From positions 1 through 35,215 of the forward strand of contig JAHFGW010000013.1 of NCBI GenBank assembly GCA_023247235.1: 35,215 bases of DNA. The letters run 5' to 3'. Positions 14,636-21,762 of the stretch are shown in pieces. The notes below the pieces were generated by a model. The model ran no database searches, was not told the DNA's origin, and was given only the letters and a program-made list of their open reading frames with translations. Origin of the DNA: Candidatus Omnitrophota bacterium (GTDB taxonomy: Bacteria; Omnitrophota; Gorgyraeia; Aquiviventales; Aquiviventaceae). The translations under genes and the position numbers were made by a program. Each line of letters starts with the position of its first letter. Positions within the stretch are counted from its first letter, which is position 1.

Positions 14636-14878
14636 ATGCTGACTTGGCTGCGCATGGCTCGCGTGGCCGTCCGACTCGCCTGGCCTGATCTGGTGACCCC
14701 ATGGCGCTCGCCCTTGCTCCGGTGGCGGGTCGAGACGTACGGCGTCACGGATGCCACGGGCCGGTTGCTGCACGCGGACTCGATCGGCCCCCGCCAGTTC
14801 GTCCAGTTTCTTCGACTGCGCCATCGCGCCCTGCGCCGCTTTCTGCGCTGGGCCGCGGACCTTCACCGGTGGCCCTGA
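14636..14878 (+). CDS. Small basic hypothetical protein
   Basis: 80 aa, not recognised. It is rich in Arg, Leu and Trp (LRMARVAVRLAWPDL, LRLRHRALRRFLRWAADLHRW), with a non-helical middle (TYGVTDATGRLLHADSIGP). It has no clear signal peptide or membrane span, though the amphipathic, strongly cationic helices might bind membrane or nucleic acid. ATG 14636 is preceded by GAGGTGGG at good spacing, which supports translation. It starts 41 nt after tpx on the same strand, so it is probably cotranscribed. The function is unknown. Confidence 0.55.
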   Translation: MLTWLRMARVAVRLAWPDLVTPWRSPLLRWRVETYGVTDATGRLLHADSIGPRQFVQFLRLRHRALRRFLRWAADLHRWP

Positions 14879-14917
14879 CCTGCGCTCCGCGCGCCTGTCG
14901 CGCAAGCGGTTGCAGTC

Positions 14918-14982
14918 TTGTTATTCCGTTGCGGCATCAGGTAGACTTAGACAGTTGGTCGGGTTAGGGCTTGTTAGGGTTT
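14918..14982 (+). promoter_or_regulatory. Promoter and tandem decamer before the hybrid kinase gene
   Basis: TTGTTA (14918-14923), 18-nt spacer, TAGACT (14942-14947) is a plausible promoter. Just downstream, GTTAGGGCTT and GTTAGGGTTT (14963-14982) are tandem 10-nt repeats. Direct repeats at one helical turn are typical of response-regulator sites, so autoregulation is possible. Confidence 0.35.
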
Positions 14983-15016
14983 GGACCAAGACGCTTAGAA
15001 CATTAGCAAGGATCAC

Positions 15017-16642
15017 ATGGCCCAGCGACCGGAAGACGAACAGACTACGCAACAGGATCTCATGCGGCATGCGCGCGGCCTCGAAGAGCGCAATGTCGAG
15101 CTGCGCCGCATCAATGAGGAGCTCCAGCGGCTCGATCAGCTTAAGTCGGATCTTGTCTCGATGGTGAGCCACGAGCTGCGCACGCCGCTGACGACGATCA
15201 AGGAGTTCACGGCCATCCTGACCGATCAGATCGCCGGCCCGATTTCCAGGGAACAGCAGGAATATCTCGGCATCATCAAGGGCAACGTCGAACGTCTGAC
15301 CCGCATCATCGATGACTTGCTCGACCTGGGCAAGATTGAAGCCGGGCGGGTCTTCCTGCACCGGGAGTTCGTCGATCTCGCCGCGCTGGTCAACACCGTG
15401 ATGCGCTCGGTGCGCCCACTGGCGGAGAGCAAGGGCATCCAGCTGGCGACCCAAATCCCCGAGACGCTGGCCAGCACCTTTGCCGACGCCGACAAGATCA
15501 TGCAGGTACTCACGAACCTGCTGAGCAACGCCCTCCAGTACACGGAGGCCGGCGGGCAGGTCACCGTACGGATCGAAGAGCAGGCCAATGAGATGCATGT
15601 GATGGTGGAGGATACCGGCAGCGGCATCACGCAGGAAGACCTCCCGCGGCTGTTCGAAAAGTTCACGCAGCTTGCCCGCCCGGCGGCCCATCGCGCCCTG
15701 CGCGGCACCGGGCTGGGCTTGGCGATCAGCAAGCGGCTCATCGAGCTGCATGGCGGCCGGATCTGGGCGGAGAGCGAGCCCGGACGCGGCAGCCGCTTCT
15801 CGTTCACGCTGCCGGTCTATCGCCTGGAGGAAGTCTTCCGTGACTATCTGCGCAATGGGATTGAGCAAGCCCGGCAGTCGCAAGGCCGGCTGTCCGTGTT
15901 TCTCTTCGTGGTGGCCGACTACCAAAATCTCAAGGTGCGCTATGGAGTCGAGAAAACCGGCCGGCTGCTGCAGGAGGTGGAGCGGCTGCTCGAGAGCGGC
16001 GTCCGGCGCCACTCAGGCGACTTCGTGGTCAGCTGGCAGCGCGGCGAAGTCGCGCTGCTGCTGTTGGATGTCAACAAGTCGGAGGCCGACTCCGCCGCCA
16101 GCCGGCTCGTGCAACTGGTCGCGGAGCAGGAATTCCCTATGGACGACGCGACCATCCGATTGACCTGCGCGGTCGCGTCGGCGACCTATCCTGATGACGC
16201 CACCACGGAACAGGAGCTGCTGGGGTGCTTGGACGAGCAGCTGGCCCGCGGCGGGCACCCCAGGAAGCGCATCCTGGTGGTTGATGATGAGCAAAAAATC
16301 CGCCAGTTCATCAAGGAAGCGCTGGAGCTGCACGATTATGACGTGCGCACGGCGGCAAGCGGGCCGGATGCCCTGGAGCAGCTCAAGGCCGACACTATTG
16401 ATCTCGTGCTCCTGGATCTGGTCATGCCGGTGATGAACGGCTATGAGGTCTACCATCTGCTCAAGGAGAACCCGAACACGAAAGAGATCCCGGTGGTCAT
16501 CGTGACGGCGACCGGCGAGCGCAAGGACCGCGCCTTGGGGCTGAATGGCGCGTCCTATAATTACGTCACCAAGCCGTTTGATGTCGAGGAGCTCTTGGCC
16601 AAGGTGCACGCGCTCTTGCAGCAGTCCAACGGACACGCCTGA
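15017..16642 (+). CDS. Soluble hybrid histidine kinase with degenerate GGDEF and receiver
   Basis: 541 aa without membrane segments. Residues 1-45 are a coiled coil. The HisKA domain has phospho-acceptor His52 in SHELRTPL, and the HATPase domain (about 155-275) contains DTGSGI and [12 protein letters not shown]. Residues about 275-405 have GGDEF-like secondary structure ([32 protein letters not shown]) but lack the GGDEF/RXXD residues. A receiver domain (about 417-535) has VVDDEQ, the Asp in LLDLVMP and KPFD. It has no N-terminal sensor domain, so input may come through partners. AAGGA precedes the ATG. It is followed at once by two receivers. Confidence 0.88.
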   Translation: MAQRPEDEQTTQQDLMRHARGLEERNVELRRINEELQRLDQLKSDLVSMVSHELRTPLTTIKEFTAILTDQIAGPISREQQEYLGIIKGNVERLTRIIDDLLDLGKIEAGRVFLHREFVDLAALVNTVMRSVRPLAESKGIQLATQIPETLASTFADADKIMQVLTNLLSNALQYTEAGGQVTVRIEEQANEMHVMVEDTGSGITQEDLPRLFEKFTQLARPAAHRALRGTGLGLAISKRLIELHGGRIWAESEPGRGSRFSFTLPVYRLEEVFRDYLRNGIEQARQSQGRLSVFLFVVADYQNLKVRYGVEKTGRLLQEVERLLESGVRRHSGDFVVSWQRGEVALLLLDVNKSEADSAASRLVQLVAEQEFPMDDATIRLTCAVASATYPDDATTEQELLGCLDEQLARGGHPRKRILVVDDEQKIRQFIKEALELHDYDVRTAASGPDALEQLKADTIDLVLLDLVMPVMNGYEVYHLLKENPNTKEIPVVIVTATGERKDRALGLNGASYNYVTKPFDVEELLAKVHALLQQSNGHA

Positions 16643-16644
16643 CG

Positions 16645-17067
16645 ATGCCCAAGCAGGTGTTGATTGTGGATGACGAGGCGGATCTCCGGCGGGCCCTCAC
16701 GGTCCGGCTGACCTCGGCGGGGTTTGCGTGCCAGACGGCGGCCAACGGCCGCGAGGGCTTGAGCAAGGCCCAACAGACCGCGCCGGACTTGATCATCGTC
16801 GATCTGCTCATGCCGGAGATGAACGGCTCGGCGCTGTGCCGCGAGCTGGCGCGCGATGCGCGCACCGCGACCATCCCGATCCTGGTGTTGACGGTGCTGC
16901 CGGTGACCCGGCCCGGCCAACGGGAAGACTCGGTGGAGCGGGAGCGGCGGAAACTGCCCGGCGTGGCGCGATCGATGCAGAAGCCGTTTGATTCCGACGA
17001 GCTGGTCAGGACGGTTGAGGAGCTCGTGGGGACAGATCCACAGGGAGGCGAGGGGCATGGACGCTAG
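16645..17067 (+). CDS. Single-domain response regulator 1
   Basis: 140 aa, a CheY-like receiver only: acidic pair in LIVDDEADL, phospho-acceptor Asp in LIIVDLLMPEMNG, Lys in MQKPFD. The alpha4-beta5 region carries a longer charged loop (TRPGQREDSVERERRKLPG) than typical. It has no output domain, so it acts by protein contact, presumably in phosphorelay with the upstream hybrid kinase. It starts 2 nt after that gene and overlaps the next receiver by 11 nt. Confidence 0.9.
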   Translation: MPKQVLIVDDEADLRRALTVRLTSAGFACQTAANGREGLSKAQQTAPDLIIVDLLMPEMNGSALCRELARDARTATIPILVLTVLPVTRPGQREDSVERERRKLPGVARSMQKPFDSDELVRTVEELVGTDPQGGEGHGR

Positions 17068-17482
17068 GACCATCCTGCTGGTGGATGATGAGGAACAGCT
17101 GGCGCTGGCCGTGAAAATCCGGCTCCAGGCGAAGGGCTATCACGTGCAGACCGCCACCGACGGCCAGCAGGCCCTGCAGCAGATGGAGGCGCAGCGGCCA
17201 GATCTGATCCTCCTCGACATCCGGATGCCGGTGATGGACGGCTTCACGTGCATCCGGGAGATCAACAGCCGCTATGGCCGGGGCGCGATTCCGATCATCA
17301 TCCTCACGGCCCGGGACCGCATGAAGGACCTGTTTGACGTGGAAGGAATCGAGGACTATATCGTCAAGCCGTTTGACCACGGGGATCTGCTGCTGCGCAT
17401 CGACCGCGTATTCCAGCGACGCAGCCCAGACCAACCTCAGGCCCAGCCGCCCCAGCAAACCCCGGACACCCGCACAGTCTGA
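17057..17482 (+). CDS. Single-domain response regulator 2
   Basis: 141 aa, a CheY-like receiver: LLVDDEEQ, Asp in LILLDIRMPVMDG, Thr in IILTARD and Lys in VKPFDHGD, all intact. The tail (SPDQPQAQPPQQTPDTRTV) is Gln/Pro-rich and probably disordered. I choose ATG 17057 inside the end of the previous receiver gene, since the 16988 ORF start would add residues out of the receiver fold; GGGAGGCGAGG lies just upstream. It forms a three-gene relay unit with the kinase and receiver 1. Confidence 0.88.
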   Translation: MDARTILLVDDEEQLALAVKIRLQAKGYHVQTATDGQQALQQMEAQRPDLILLDIRMPVMDGFTCIREINSRYGRGAIPIIILTARDRMKDLFDVEGIEDYIVKPFDHGDLLLRIDRVFQRRSPDQPQAQPPQQTPDTRTV

Positions 17483-17517
17483 CCCGGCTTCGCCGGAGCT
17501 CGTGCAGGAATCTGACG

Positions 17518-17609
17518 GATTCCACAGATTTGACATTCGATCCCACACATTGGACATCTGTGGAATCTGCGTTCGTCATCTGTGAAATCATGCCCCGCGC
17601 AAGCGGGGC
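17518..17609. repeat. Repetitive hairpin region (ATCTGTGGAATC words)
   Basis: GATTCCACAGAT (17518-17529) pairs perfectly with ATCTGTGGAATC (17556-17567); a further copy, CATCTGTGAAATC, follows at 17577-17589. Then GCCCCGC-GCAA-GCGGGGC (17592-17609) forms a 7-bp stem with a GCAA tetraloop. This resembles the heptamer loci in layout (iterated words with a complementary copy) but the spacing is not 7. It lies after the receiver genes and may end their transcript. Confidence 0.55.
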
Positions 17610-17612
17610 GCA

Positions 17613-17642
17613 TTGACGGCTCCGCCACGCGTCCCGTAGAAT
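17613..17642 (+). promoter_or_regulatory. Promoter of the radical SAM gene
   Basis: TTGACG (17613-17618), 18-nt spacer, TAGAAT (17637-17642), then 13 nt to the ATG. The predicted leader is about 7 nt or less and contains no Shine-Dalgarno site. Confidence 0.58.
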
Positions 17643-17655
17643 ACTCTCACCTGCC

Positions 17656-18423
17656 ATGCCCGACATCATTCCACTCCAAGACGAAATCGTCTATGGGCCG
17701 ATCCGGTCCCGGCGGCTGGGGAGCTCTCTGGGCATCAATGTGCTGCCGCTGGGCCACAAGGCGTGTTCGTCCAACTGCGTCTACTGCCAGTACGGGTGGA
17801 CGCTGCCCGGGCCCTTCACGGAGCGGTTGAAGCGCGCGCCTGAGTTGCTGCCGGAGATCGAAGCGGCCTTCCGGCAGCACGCGCACCAGGGCACTCCGGT
17901 GGACTCCATCACGCTGGCCGGCAACGGCGAGCCGACGCTGCATCCGGATCTGGACGCGCTAATCGTCGGGCTGACACGCTTGCGCGACACCTATTTTCCC
18001 TCCGCCGCGGTCAGCATCTTGAGCGACTCGACCCAGCTCGTGCGGCCACGCGTCCGCGAGGCGCTGGCGCGGCTCGATGTGCGCTACTTGAAGTTTGACG
18101 CGGGGGATGCGGCGACCTGGCAAGCCATCAACAAGCCCCTGAGCCAGCTGACGTTTCAGGACATGGTCGACGCGATGAAGCTGGTGCCGGACATCGTCCT
18201 GCAGAGCATGTTCATCCGCGGCGCCTATGACAACACCCAGCCCGCGCACCTGCGCGCCTGGATCCGGCAAGTCGGCGACATCCGTCCCCGCCTGGTGCAT
18301 GTCTACACCGTCGATCGCGGAACCGCGGCTCCGGGCATCGAGGACGTGCCGCGTGAGCAGTTGGAGGCGATCGCCAGCGCGCTCACCGGCGGCACCGGAA
18401 TTCCCGCCGACGTCTTCGATTGA
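17656..18423 (+). CDS. Radical SAM protein (COG0731-like Fe-S oxidoreductase)
   Basis: 255 aa. The opening YGPIRSRRLGSSLGINVLPLGHKACSSNCVYCQYG contains the radical SAM CxxxCxxC triad and the SRRLG signature of the COG0731 (TYW1-related) group; LAGNGEPTLHPD is the typical glycine-rich beta-strand. A [4Fe-4S] enzyme using S-adenosylmethionine is predicted; the substrate is not known for most of this group. It ends about 30 nt before a siroheme-decarboxylase-like gene. It is not the AhbC type of radical SAM haem synthase as far as the motif shows. It has a strong promoter and almost no leader. Confidence 0.82.
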   Translation: MPDIIPLQDEIVYGPIRSRRLGSSLGINVLPLGHKACSSNCVYCQYGWTLPGPFTERLKRAPELLPEIEAAFRQHAHQGTPVDSITLAGNGEPTLHPDLDALIVGLTRLRDTYFPSAAVSILSDSTQLVRPRVREALARLDVRYLKFDAGDAATWQAINKPLSQLTFQDMVDAMKLVPDIVLQSMFIRGAYDNTQPAHLRAWIRQVGDIRPRLVHVYTVDRGTAAPGIEDVPREQLEAIASALTGGTGIPADVFD

Positions 18424-18435
18424 CGGTGCGACGAT

Positions 18436-18450
18436 CGGTGCCAGGCACCG
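18436..18450. repeat. CGGTGCCAGGCACCG palindrome
   Basis: CGGTGCC-A-GGCACCG is a perfect hyphenated palindrome in the short gap before the AhbA/B-like gene. Its core GGTGCCAGGCACC occurs twice more, in inverted orientation, between nuoG and nuoH (31470-31517). A dispersed REP-like unit is likely; an operator is the alternative. Confidence 0.55.
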
Positions 18451-18451
18451 T

Positions 18452-19522
18452 ATGGACCATAGCGCGGACATGGCGACCACCCCACCCCTCGACGAGATCG
18501 ATCACGCGCTGCTGGCGGAGCTCGAGCAGCAGCTGCCCCTTGATCACCGCCCGTTCGAGCGCTTAGGCCGCAAGCTGGATCTCCCCGAGCAAGAGTGCCT
18601 CCGGCGCGTGGAGCGGCTCAAGGAGCGGCAGGCCATCCGCGAGATCCGCGCGCACTTCGATCCCACGCTGTTGGGCTACCAAACGACGCTGGTCGCGATG
18701 TGCCTGCCGGCCAGACGCCTGCAGGAAGCGGCCGCGCTCCTGGGACGTCATCCGGGCGTTGCCTTCGTGTGTGAGCGCAACGACCCGTTCAACTTGTGGT
18801 GGTCGCTCGCCCTGCCTCCCTACGAGTCCTTGGATCAAGCGATCAACGCGCTGCACGCCGCCACGAATTCCCAGGACACCGTGGTGCTGCCGGCCTTGCG
18901 CATCTACAAGCGGCCCCCTGACTCGCTCATCCAGCGCAGCGCCCATCCGGAAGAAGAGCTTGAGGAATTCGCCGGAGAAGCCGGGCGCACCACGGCCAGC
19001 CCCTCGTGGTCGGCGCAGGACGTGGCGTTCATCCGCGTGCTTCAGGAAGATCTGCCGCTGATTGAGATGCCCTTTGCGGTCCTTGCGGAGCAGAGCGGCG
19101 CGCACGAAGACGCGCTCTTCGAGTGGATGAAGCAGGCGCAGCATCGCGGGATCCTGCGCCGCTTCGCCGCGGGCGTGCCGCCGCGCGACACCCCCGCGGC
19201 CAGCACGCTGGTCGTCTGGCAGGTGCCGGCCGAGCGCGTCGACGGCGTGGCGGAAGCGATGAGCTCCGTCCGGGCGGTCGTTCGGTGCCAACGCCACCCG
19301 GTGTATGCCAGCTGGCCGTACTCGCTCTCAACCGTCATGCACGCGGGCGGCACGGCGGAGTGCGCGCAGGTCATCCGGGGGATCGAGGAGCGCATCGGCC
19401 GGCTGGCGCATAAAACGCTCATCACGATCAAAGAATACGGGCGCAAACGCCTGCGCTATTTCAGCCCGGAGCTCGCCCACTGGTGGCAGCAGGTGGAGCA
19501 GGCAGGGCCTGGGGCGGAGTAG
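18452..19522 (+). CDS. Fused AhbA/AhbB-like siroheme decarboxylase
   Basis: 356 aa with two tandem Lrp/AsnC-like halves. The N-half has a winged helix (about 15-65: LLAELEQQLPLDHRPFERLGRKL) and the motif ERNDPFNLWWSLALP. The C-half has a second helix-turn-helix (about 188-235) and the AhbB-like motif CQRHPVYASWPYSLSTVMHA, ending KEYGRKRLRYF. AhbA and AhbB (NirD/L/G/H relatives) convert siroheme to 12,18-didecarboxysiroheme, usually as a heterodimer; here both are in one chain. The next gene encodes a siroheme enzyme. Start ATG 18452 is not preceded by a Shine-Dalgarno site; ATG 18470 is an alternative. Confidence 0.8.
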   Translation: MDHSADMATTPPLDEIDHALLAELEQQLPLDHRPFERLGRKLDLPEQECLRRVERLKERQAIREIRAHFDPTLLGYQTTLVAMCLPARRLQEAAALLGRHPGVAFVCERNDPFNLWWSLALPPYESLDQAINALHAATNSQDTVVLPALRIYKRPPDSLIQRSAHPEEELEEFAGEAGRTTASPSWSAQDVAFIRVLQEDLPLIEMPFAVLAEQSGAHEDALFEWMKQAQHRGILRRFAAGVPPRDTPAASTLVVWQVPAERVDGVAEAMSSVRAVVRCQRHPVYASWPYSLSTVMHAGGTAECAQVIRGIEERIGRLAHKTLITIKEYGRKRLRYFSPELAHWWQQVEQAGPGAE

Positions 19523-19526
19523 AATA

Positions 19527-19600
19527 TACTATTGAAATAGTAATCTTAATGACTCTATTATCAGTTTGTTCTTGATCTAACAAGTCTAGTATGACATACT
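19527..19600 (+). promoter_or_regulatory. AT-rich control region of the sulfite/nitrite reductase gene
   Basis: This is a strikingly AT-rich patch. TTGAAA (19532-19537), 18-nt spacer, TATTAT (19556-19561) is one promoter, with the dyad TACTAT-TGAA-ATAGTA (19527-19542) across its -35. A second candidate is TTGATC (19572-19577), 17 nt, CATACT (19595-19600), 9 nt before the ATG, overlapped by the dyad AGTATG-A-CATACT (19588-19600). The dyads share AGTA/TACT half-sites, suggesting a dedicated regulator. Confidence 0.5.
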
Positions 19601-19609
19601 GCGAGCACG

Positions 19610-21259
19610 ATGCCGAATAAGGCCGAGAGTACCAAGCAACGCGCCGGCAATCCCTTCGACGTCTGGCAGGCCATCGAGCGAGCCGCCACGAAGGGATTTG
19701 AGAGCCTCACCGAGGACGACCTGTTTCTGTGCAAGTGGTACGGGCTCTATACCCACCGCCACGAGCAGGGCTACTTCATGATCCGCACGAAGCAGCCTAA
19801 TGGCATAATCACCCCCCAGCAGCTCAAGACCATGGCGCAGATCACCGAGAAGCAGAACAAGGGCTTCGCGGACATCACGACGCGCCAGGACATCCAGCTG
19901 CATTGGTGCCACGTCAATGACCTGGTGGAGATCTTGAATCGGCTGAAAGCCGTGGGCGTCCTCACGGTGGGCGCCTGCGGCGACGTCACCCGGAACGTCG
20001 TGGGCTGCCCGGTGGCCGGCGTGGACCGCGAGGAGCTGTTCGACGGCTCGCCCGTTGCCCAGCAGTTGAGCGAGTTTTTCACGGGCAAGGTCGAGTACGC
20101 GAACCTGCCGCGCAAGTACAAGATCAGCGTGTCCACCTGCCGCACCTGGTGCGTGCATCCGGAGATCCAGTGCGTCGCGCTGGTCGGCGCGGCGCGGACC
20201 GTCAACGGCGCCACGGAGCTCGGGTTCGACCTGCGCGTCGGCGGCGGCCTGTCCACGCAGGCGTTCATCAGCCAGCGCCTCAAGGTCTTCGTGAAGCCGG
20301 AGGAGGCTGTCGAGGTCGTCCGCCAGATCACGGAGATTTGGCGCGACACGCCGGAGTACCGCGAGAAGCGGCATCGGGCGCGCATCAAATACCTCGTCCA
20401 TGATTGGGGGGCGGCCAAACTCCGCCAGGTCCTTGAGGACCGGATGGGCCGTCACCTGGACGATGCGCCTGCGGATTACGCGGAGCCTCCGGAAGCGTAC
20501 CGGGACCATGTCGGCGTGCACGCGCAGAAACAGCCGGGCCTCTACTACATCGGCGCTCCGGTGCTCGTCGGGCGCATCACGAGCGCCCAGATGCGGCGCG
20601 TGGCGGACCTGTGCGAGCGCCACGGAGACGGCAAGAGCGTGCGGCTGACGAACCGGCAAAACATCCTGCTGCTCAATGTGCCCGAGGCGAATGTCGAGAA
20701 GGTCTTGACGGGCCTGGCCGAGGCGGGCCTGTCGATCAACGCGCATCCGGTCCGACGCAGCGTCGTGACCTGCACCGGGATGGAGTTCTGCAAGCTCGCC
20801 ATCACGGAGACCAAGGCGCGCTCGCGCCAGATTATCGAGTATCTGGAGCAGCGGGTGCCGCTGGAGGAGCCGCTGCGCCTGCACATTACAGGCTGCCCGA
20901 ACGCCTGCGCGCAGTACCAGATCGGCCACATCGGCCTCATGGGGTCGAAAACCAAGGTGGACGGCCAGATCGTCGATGCGTACGACATCCTCATCGGCGG
21001 CCGGCTGGGGCAGGGCGCGGCCTTCAACCACGCGGTGCTGCGCAAGGTGCCGGCTCAGGACTGCGCCAAGCGCCTGGAGCAGCTCTTGCTGGGCTACAAG
21101 GCGCAGCGGCGCGAGCGGGAGGCGTTCACCGACTGGGCCGGGCGGGTCGGGGACGAAGCGCTCGTGAAGCTCTTGAGCGGGGGCAACGGGCATCCGCTCG
21201 CTCCCGAAGACGATGTGCCCACACCGAGCGTGCCGGAATCAGATGGACCGGTGTACTAA
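19610..21259 (+). CDS. Siroheme/[4Fe-4S] nitrite or sulfite reductase
   Basis: 549 aa with two ferredoxin-like/siroheme half repeats. The cluster-siroheme cysteines are Cys388 and Cys394 (CTGMEFC) and Cys429 and Cys433 (CPNACAQ). The siroheme-anchoring segment TRQDIQLHWCHVND is also present. It catalyses six-electron reduction of sulfite or nitrite, most likely using ferredoxin. Sequence alone does not separate the two substrates, but DsrE-like and MoeB-rhodanese genes follow, which favours sulfite. The start is ATG 19610, without an obvious Shine-Dalgarno site. The C-terminal tail (SGGNGHPLAPEDDVPTPSVPESDG) is disordered. Confidence 0.88.
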   Translation: MPNKAESTKQRAGNPFDVWQAIERAATKGFESLTEDDLFLCKWYGLYTHRHEQGYFMIRTKQPNGIITPQQLKTMAQITEKQNKGFADITTRQDIQLHWCHVNDLVEILNRLKAVGVLTVGACGDVTRNVVGCPVAGVDREELFDGSPVAQQLSEFFTGKVEYANLPRKYKISVSTCRTWCVHPEIQCVALVGAARTVNGATELGFDLRVGGGLSTQAFISQRLKVFVKPEEAVEVVRQITEIWRDTPEYREKRHRARIKYLVHDWGAAKLRQVLEDRMGRHLDDAPADYAEPPEAYRDHVGVHAQKQPGLYYIGAPVLVGRITSAQMRRVADLCERHGDGKSVRLTNRQNILLLNVPEANVEKVLTGLAEAGLSINAHPVRRSVVTCTGMEFCKLAITETKARSRQIIEYLEQRVPLEEPLRLHITGCPNACAQYQIGHIGLMGSKTKVDGQIVDAYDILIGGRLGQGAAFNHAVLRKVPAQDCAKRLEQLLLGYKAQRREREAFTDWAGRVGDEALVKLLSGGNGHPLAPEDDVPTPSVPESDGPVY

Positions 21260-21264
21260 CTACG

Positions 21265-21338
21265 CTCGTGGCGCGTGGCTCGTGGCTCGAGGACAAGCTT
21301 GGCCTCTGCCTCCAGCCTCGAGCCTCCAGCCTCGAGCC
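21265..21338. repeat. Heptanucleotide repeat hairpin (CTCGTGG / TCGAGCC)
   Basis: Left arm: CTCGTGG, CGCGTGG, CTCGTGG, CTCGAGG (21265-21292). An 11-nt centre contains the palindrome CAAGCTTG. Right arm: CTCTGCC, TCCAGCC, TCGAGCC, TCCAGCC, TCGAGCC (21304-21338). The words and register match the array inside elp3. It fills the gap between the reductase gene and the DsrE-like gene and ends 5 nt before the next ATG, displacing any Shine-Dalgarno site. Confidence 0.78.
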
Positions 21339-21343
21339 AAGAT

Positions 21344-21757
21344 ATGAAGTCACTAGCCGTGATCGTCTCCGGCGGCAGCACGAACAACTTGATCCAAGCG
21401 CTGACGCTGCTGATGGCCGCGGTGCACGGCGAGCTGCGCGTGCGCGTGCTGTTCCGGGACGAGGCGGTCGCTCGGCTGACGCCGGCCAAGATCAACGCGA
21501 TCGAGCTCTCGCCGGCCTACAGCGGGGATGTGGCGGGGGTGACGCGGCGGTTGAAGCAGCACGAGCTGCTGGATGTGCATAAGCTCTGCCGCGACATCAA
21601 GGCCTCGGGGGACGTGAAGTATTACGTCTGCAGCTCATCGCTGGCCGTGTGGGGCCTAACGCGCGAGGACCTGCTGCCCGAGATTGACGAGATCCGCGGC
21701 CTGCCTACATTCCTGACCGAAGATGTGGCCGGAGCCGACCACGTGCTGACCTTTTGA
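21344..21757 (+). CDS. DsrE/TusD-like sulfur-relay protein
   Basis: 137 aa. The Rossmann-like start MKSLAVIVSGGSTNNLIQALTLLMAA and VRVLFRDEAVARLTPAK, with KYYVCSSSLAVWG near residue 90, fit the DsrE/DsrF/DsrH-like superfamily; the cysteine in YVCSSS is the candidate sulfur-carrying residue. Such proteins pass persulfide sulfur between enzymes. The position between a sulfite/nitrite reductase and a MoeB-rhodanese protein supports a sulfur role. ATG 21344 is preceded only by a 7-nt repeat, so translation may rely on coupling. It ends 5 nt before moeB. Confidence 0.72.
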   Translation: MKSLAVIVSGGSTNNLIQALTLLMAAVHGELRVRVLFRDEAVARLTPAKINAIELSPAYSGDVAGVTRRLKQHELLDVHKLCRDIKASGDVKYYVCSSSLAVWGLTREDLLPEIDEIRGLPTFLTEDVAGADHVLTF

Positions 21758-21762
21758 ATCGA

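Noticed and set aside
14963-14982. Telomere-like TTAGGG repeats
   Set aside because: Only two imperfect decamer units inside a bacterial promoter region; a tandem regulatory site or chance is far more likely.
19586-21193. 535-aa minus-strand ORF
   Set aside because: It is fully antisense to the sulfite/nitrite reductase, whose cysteine motifs are intact; the minus frame is His/Leu/Arg-rich composition shadow with no domain.
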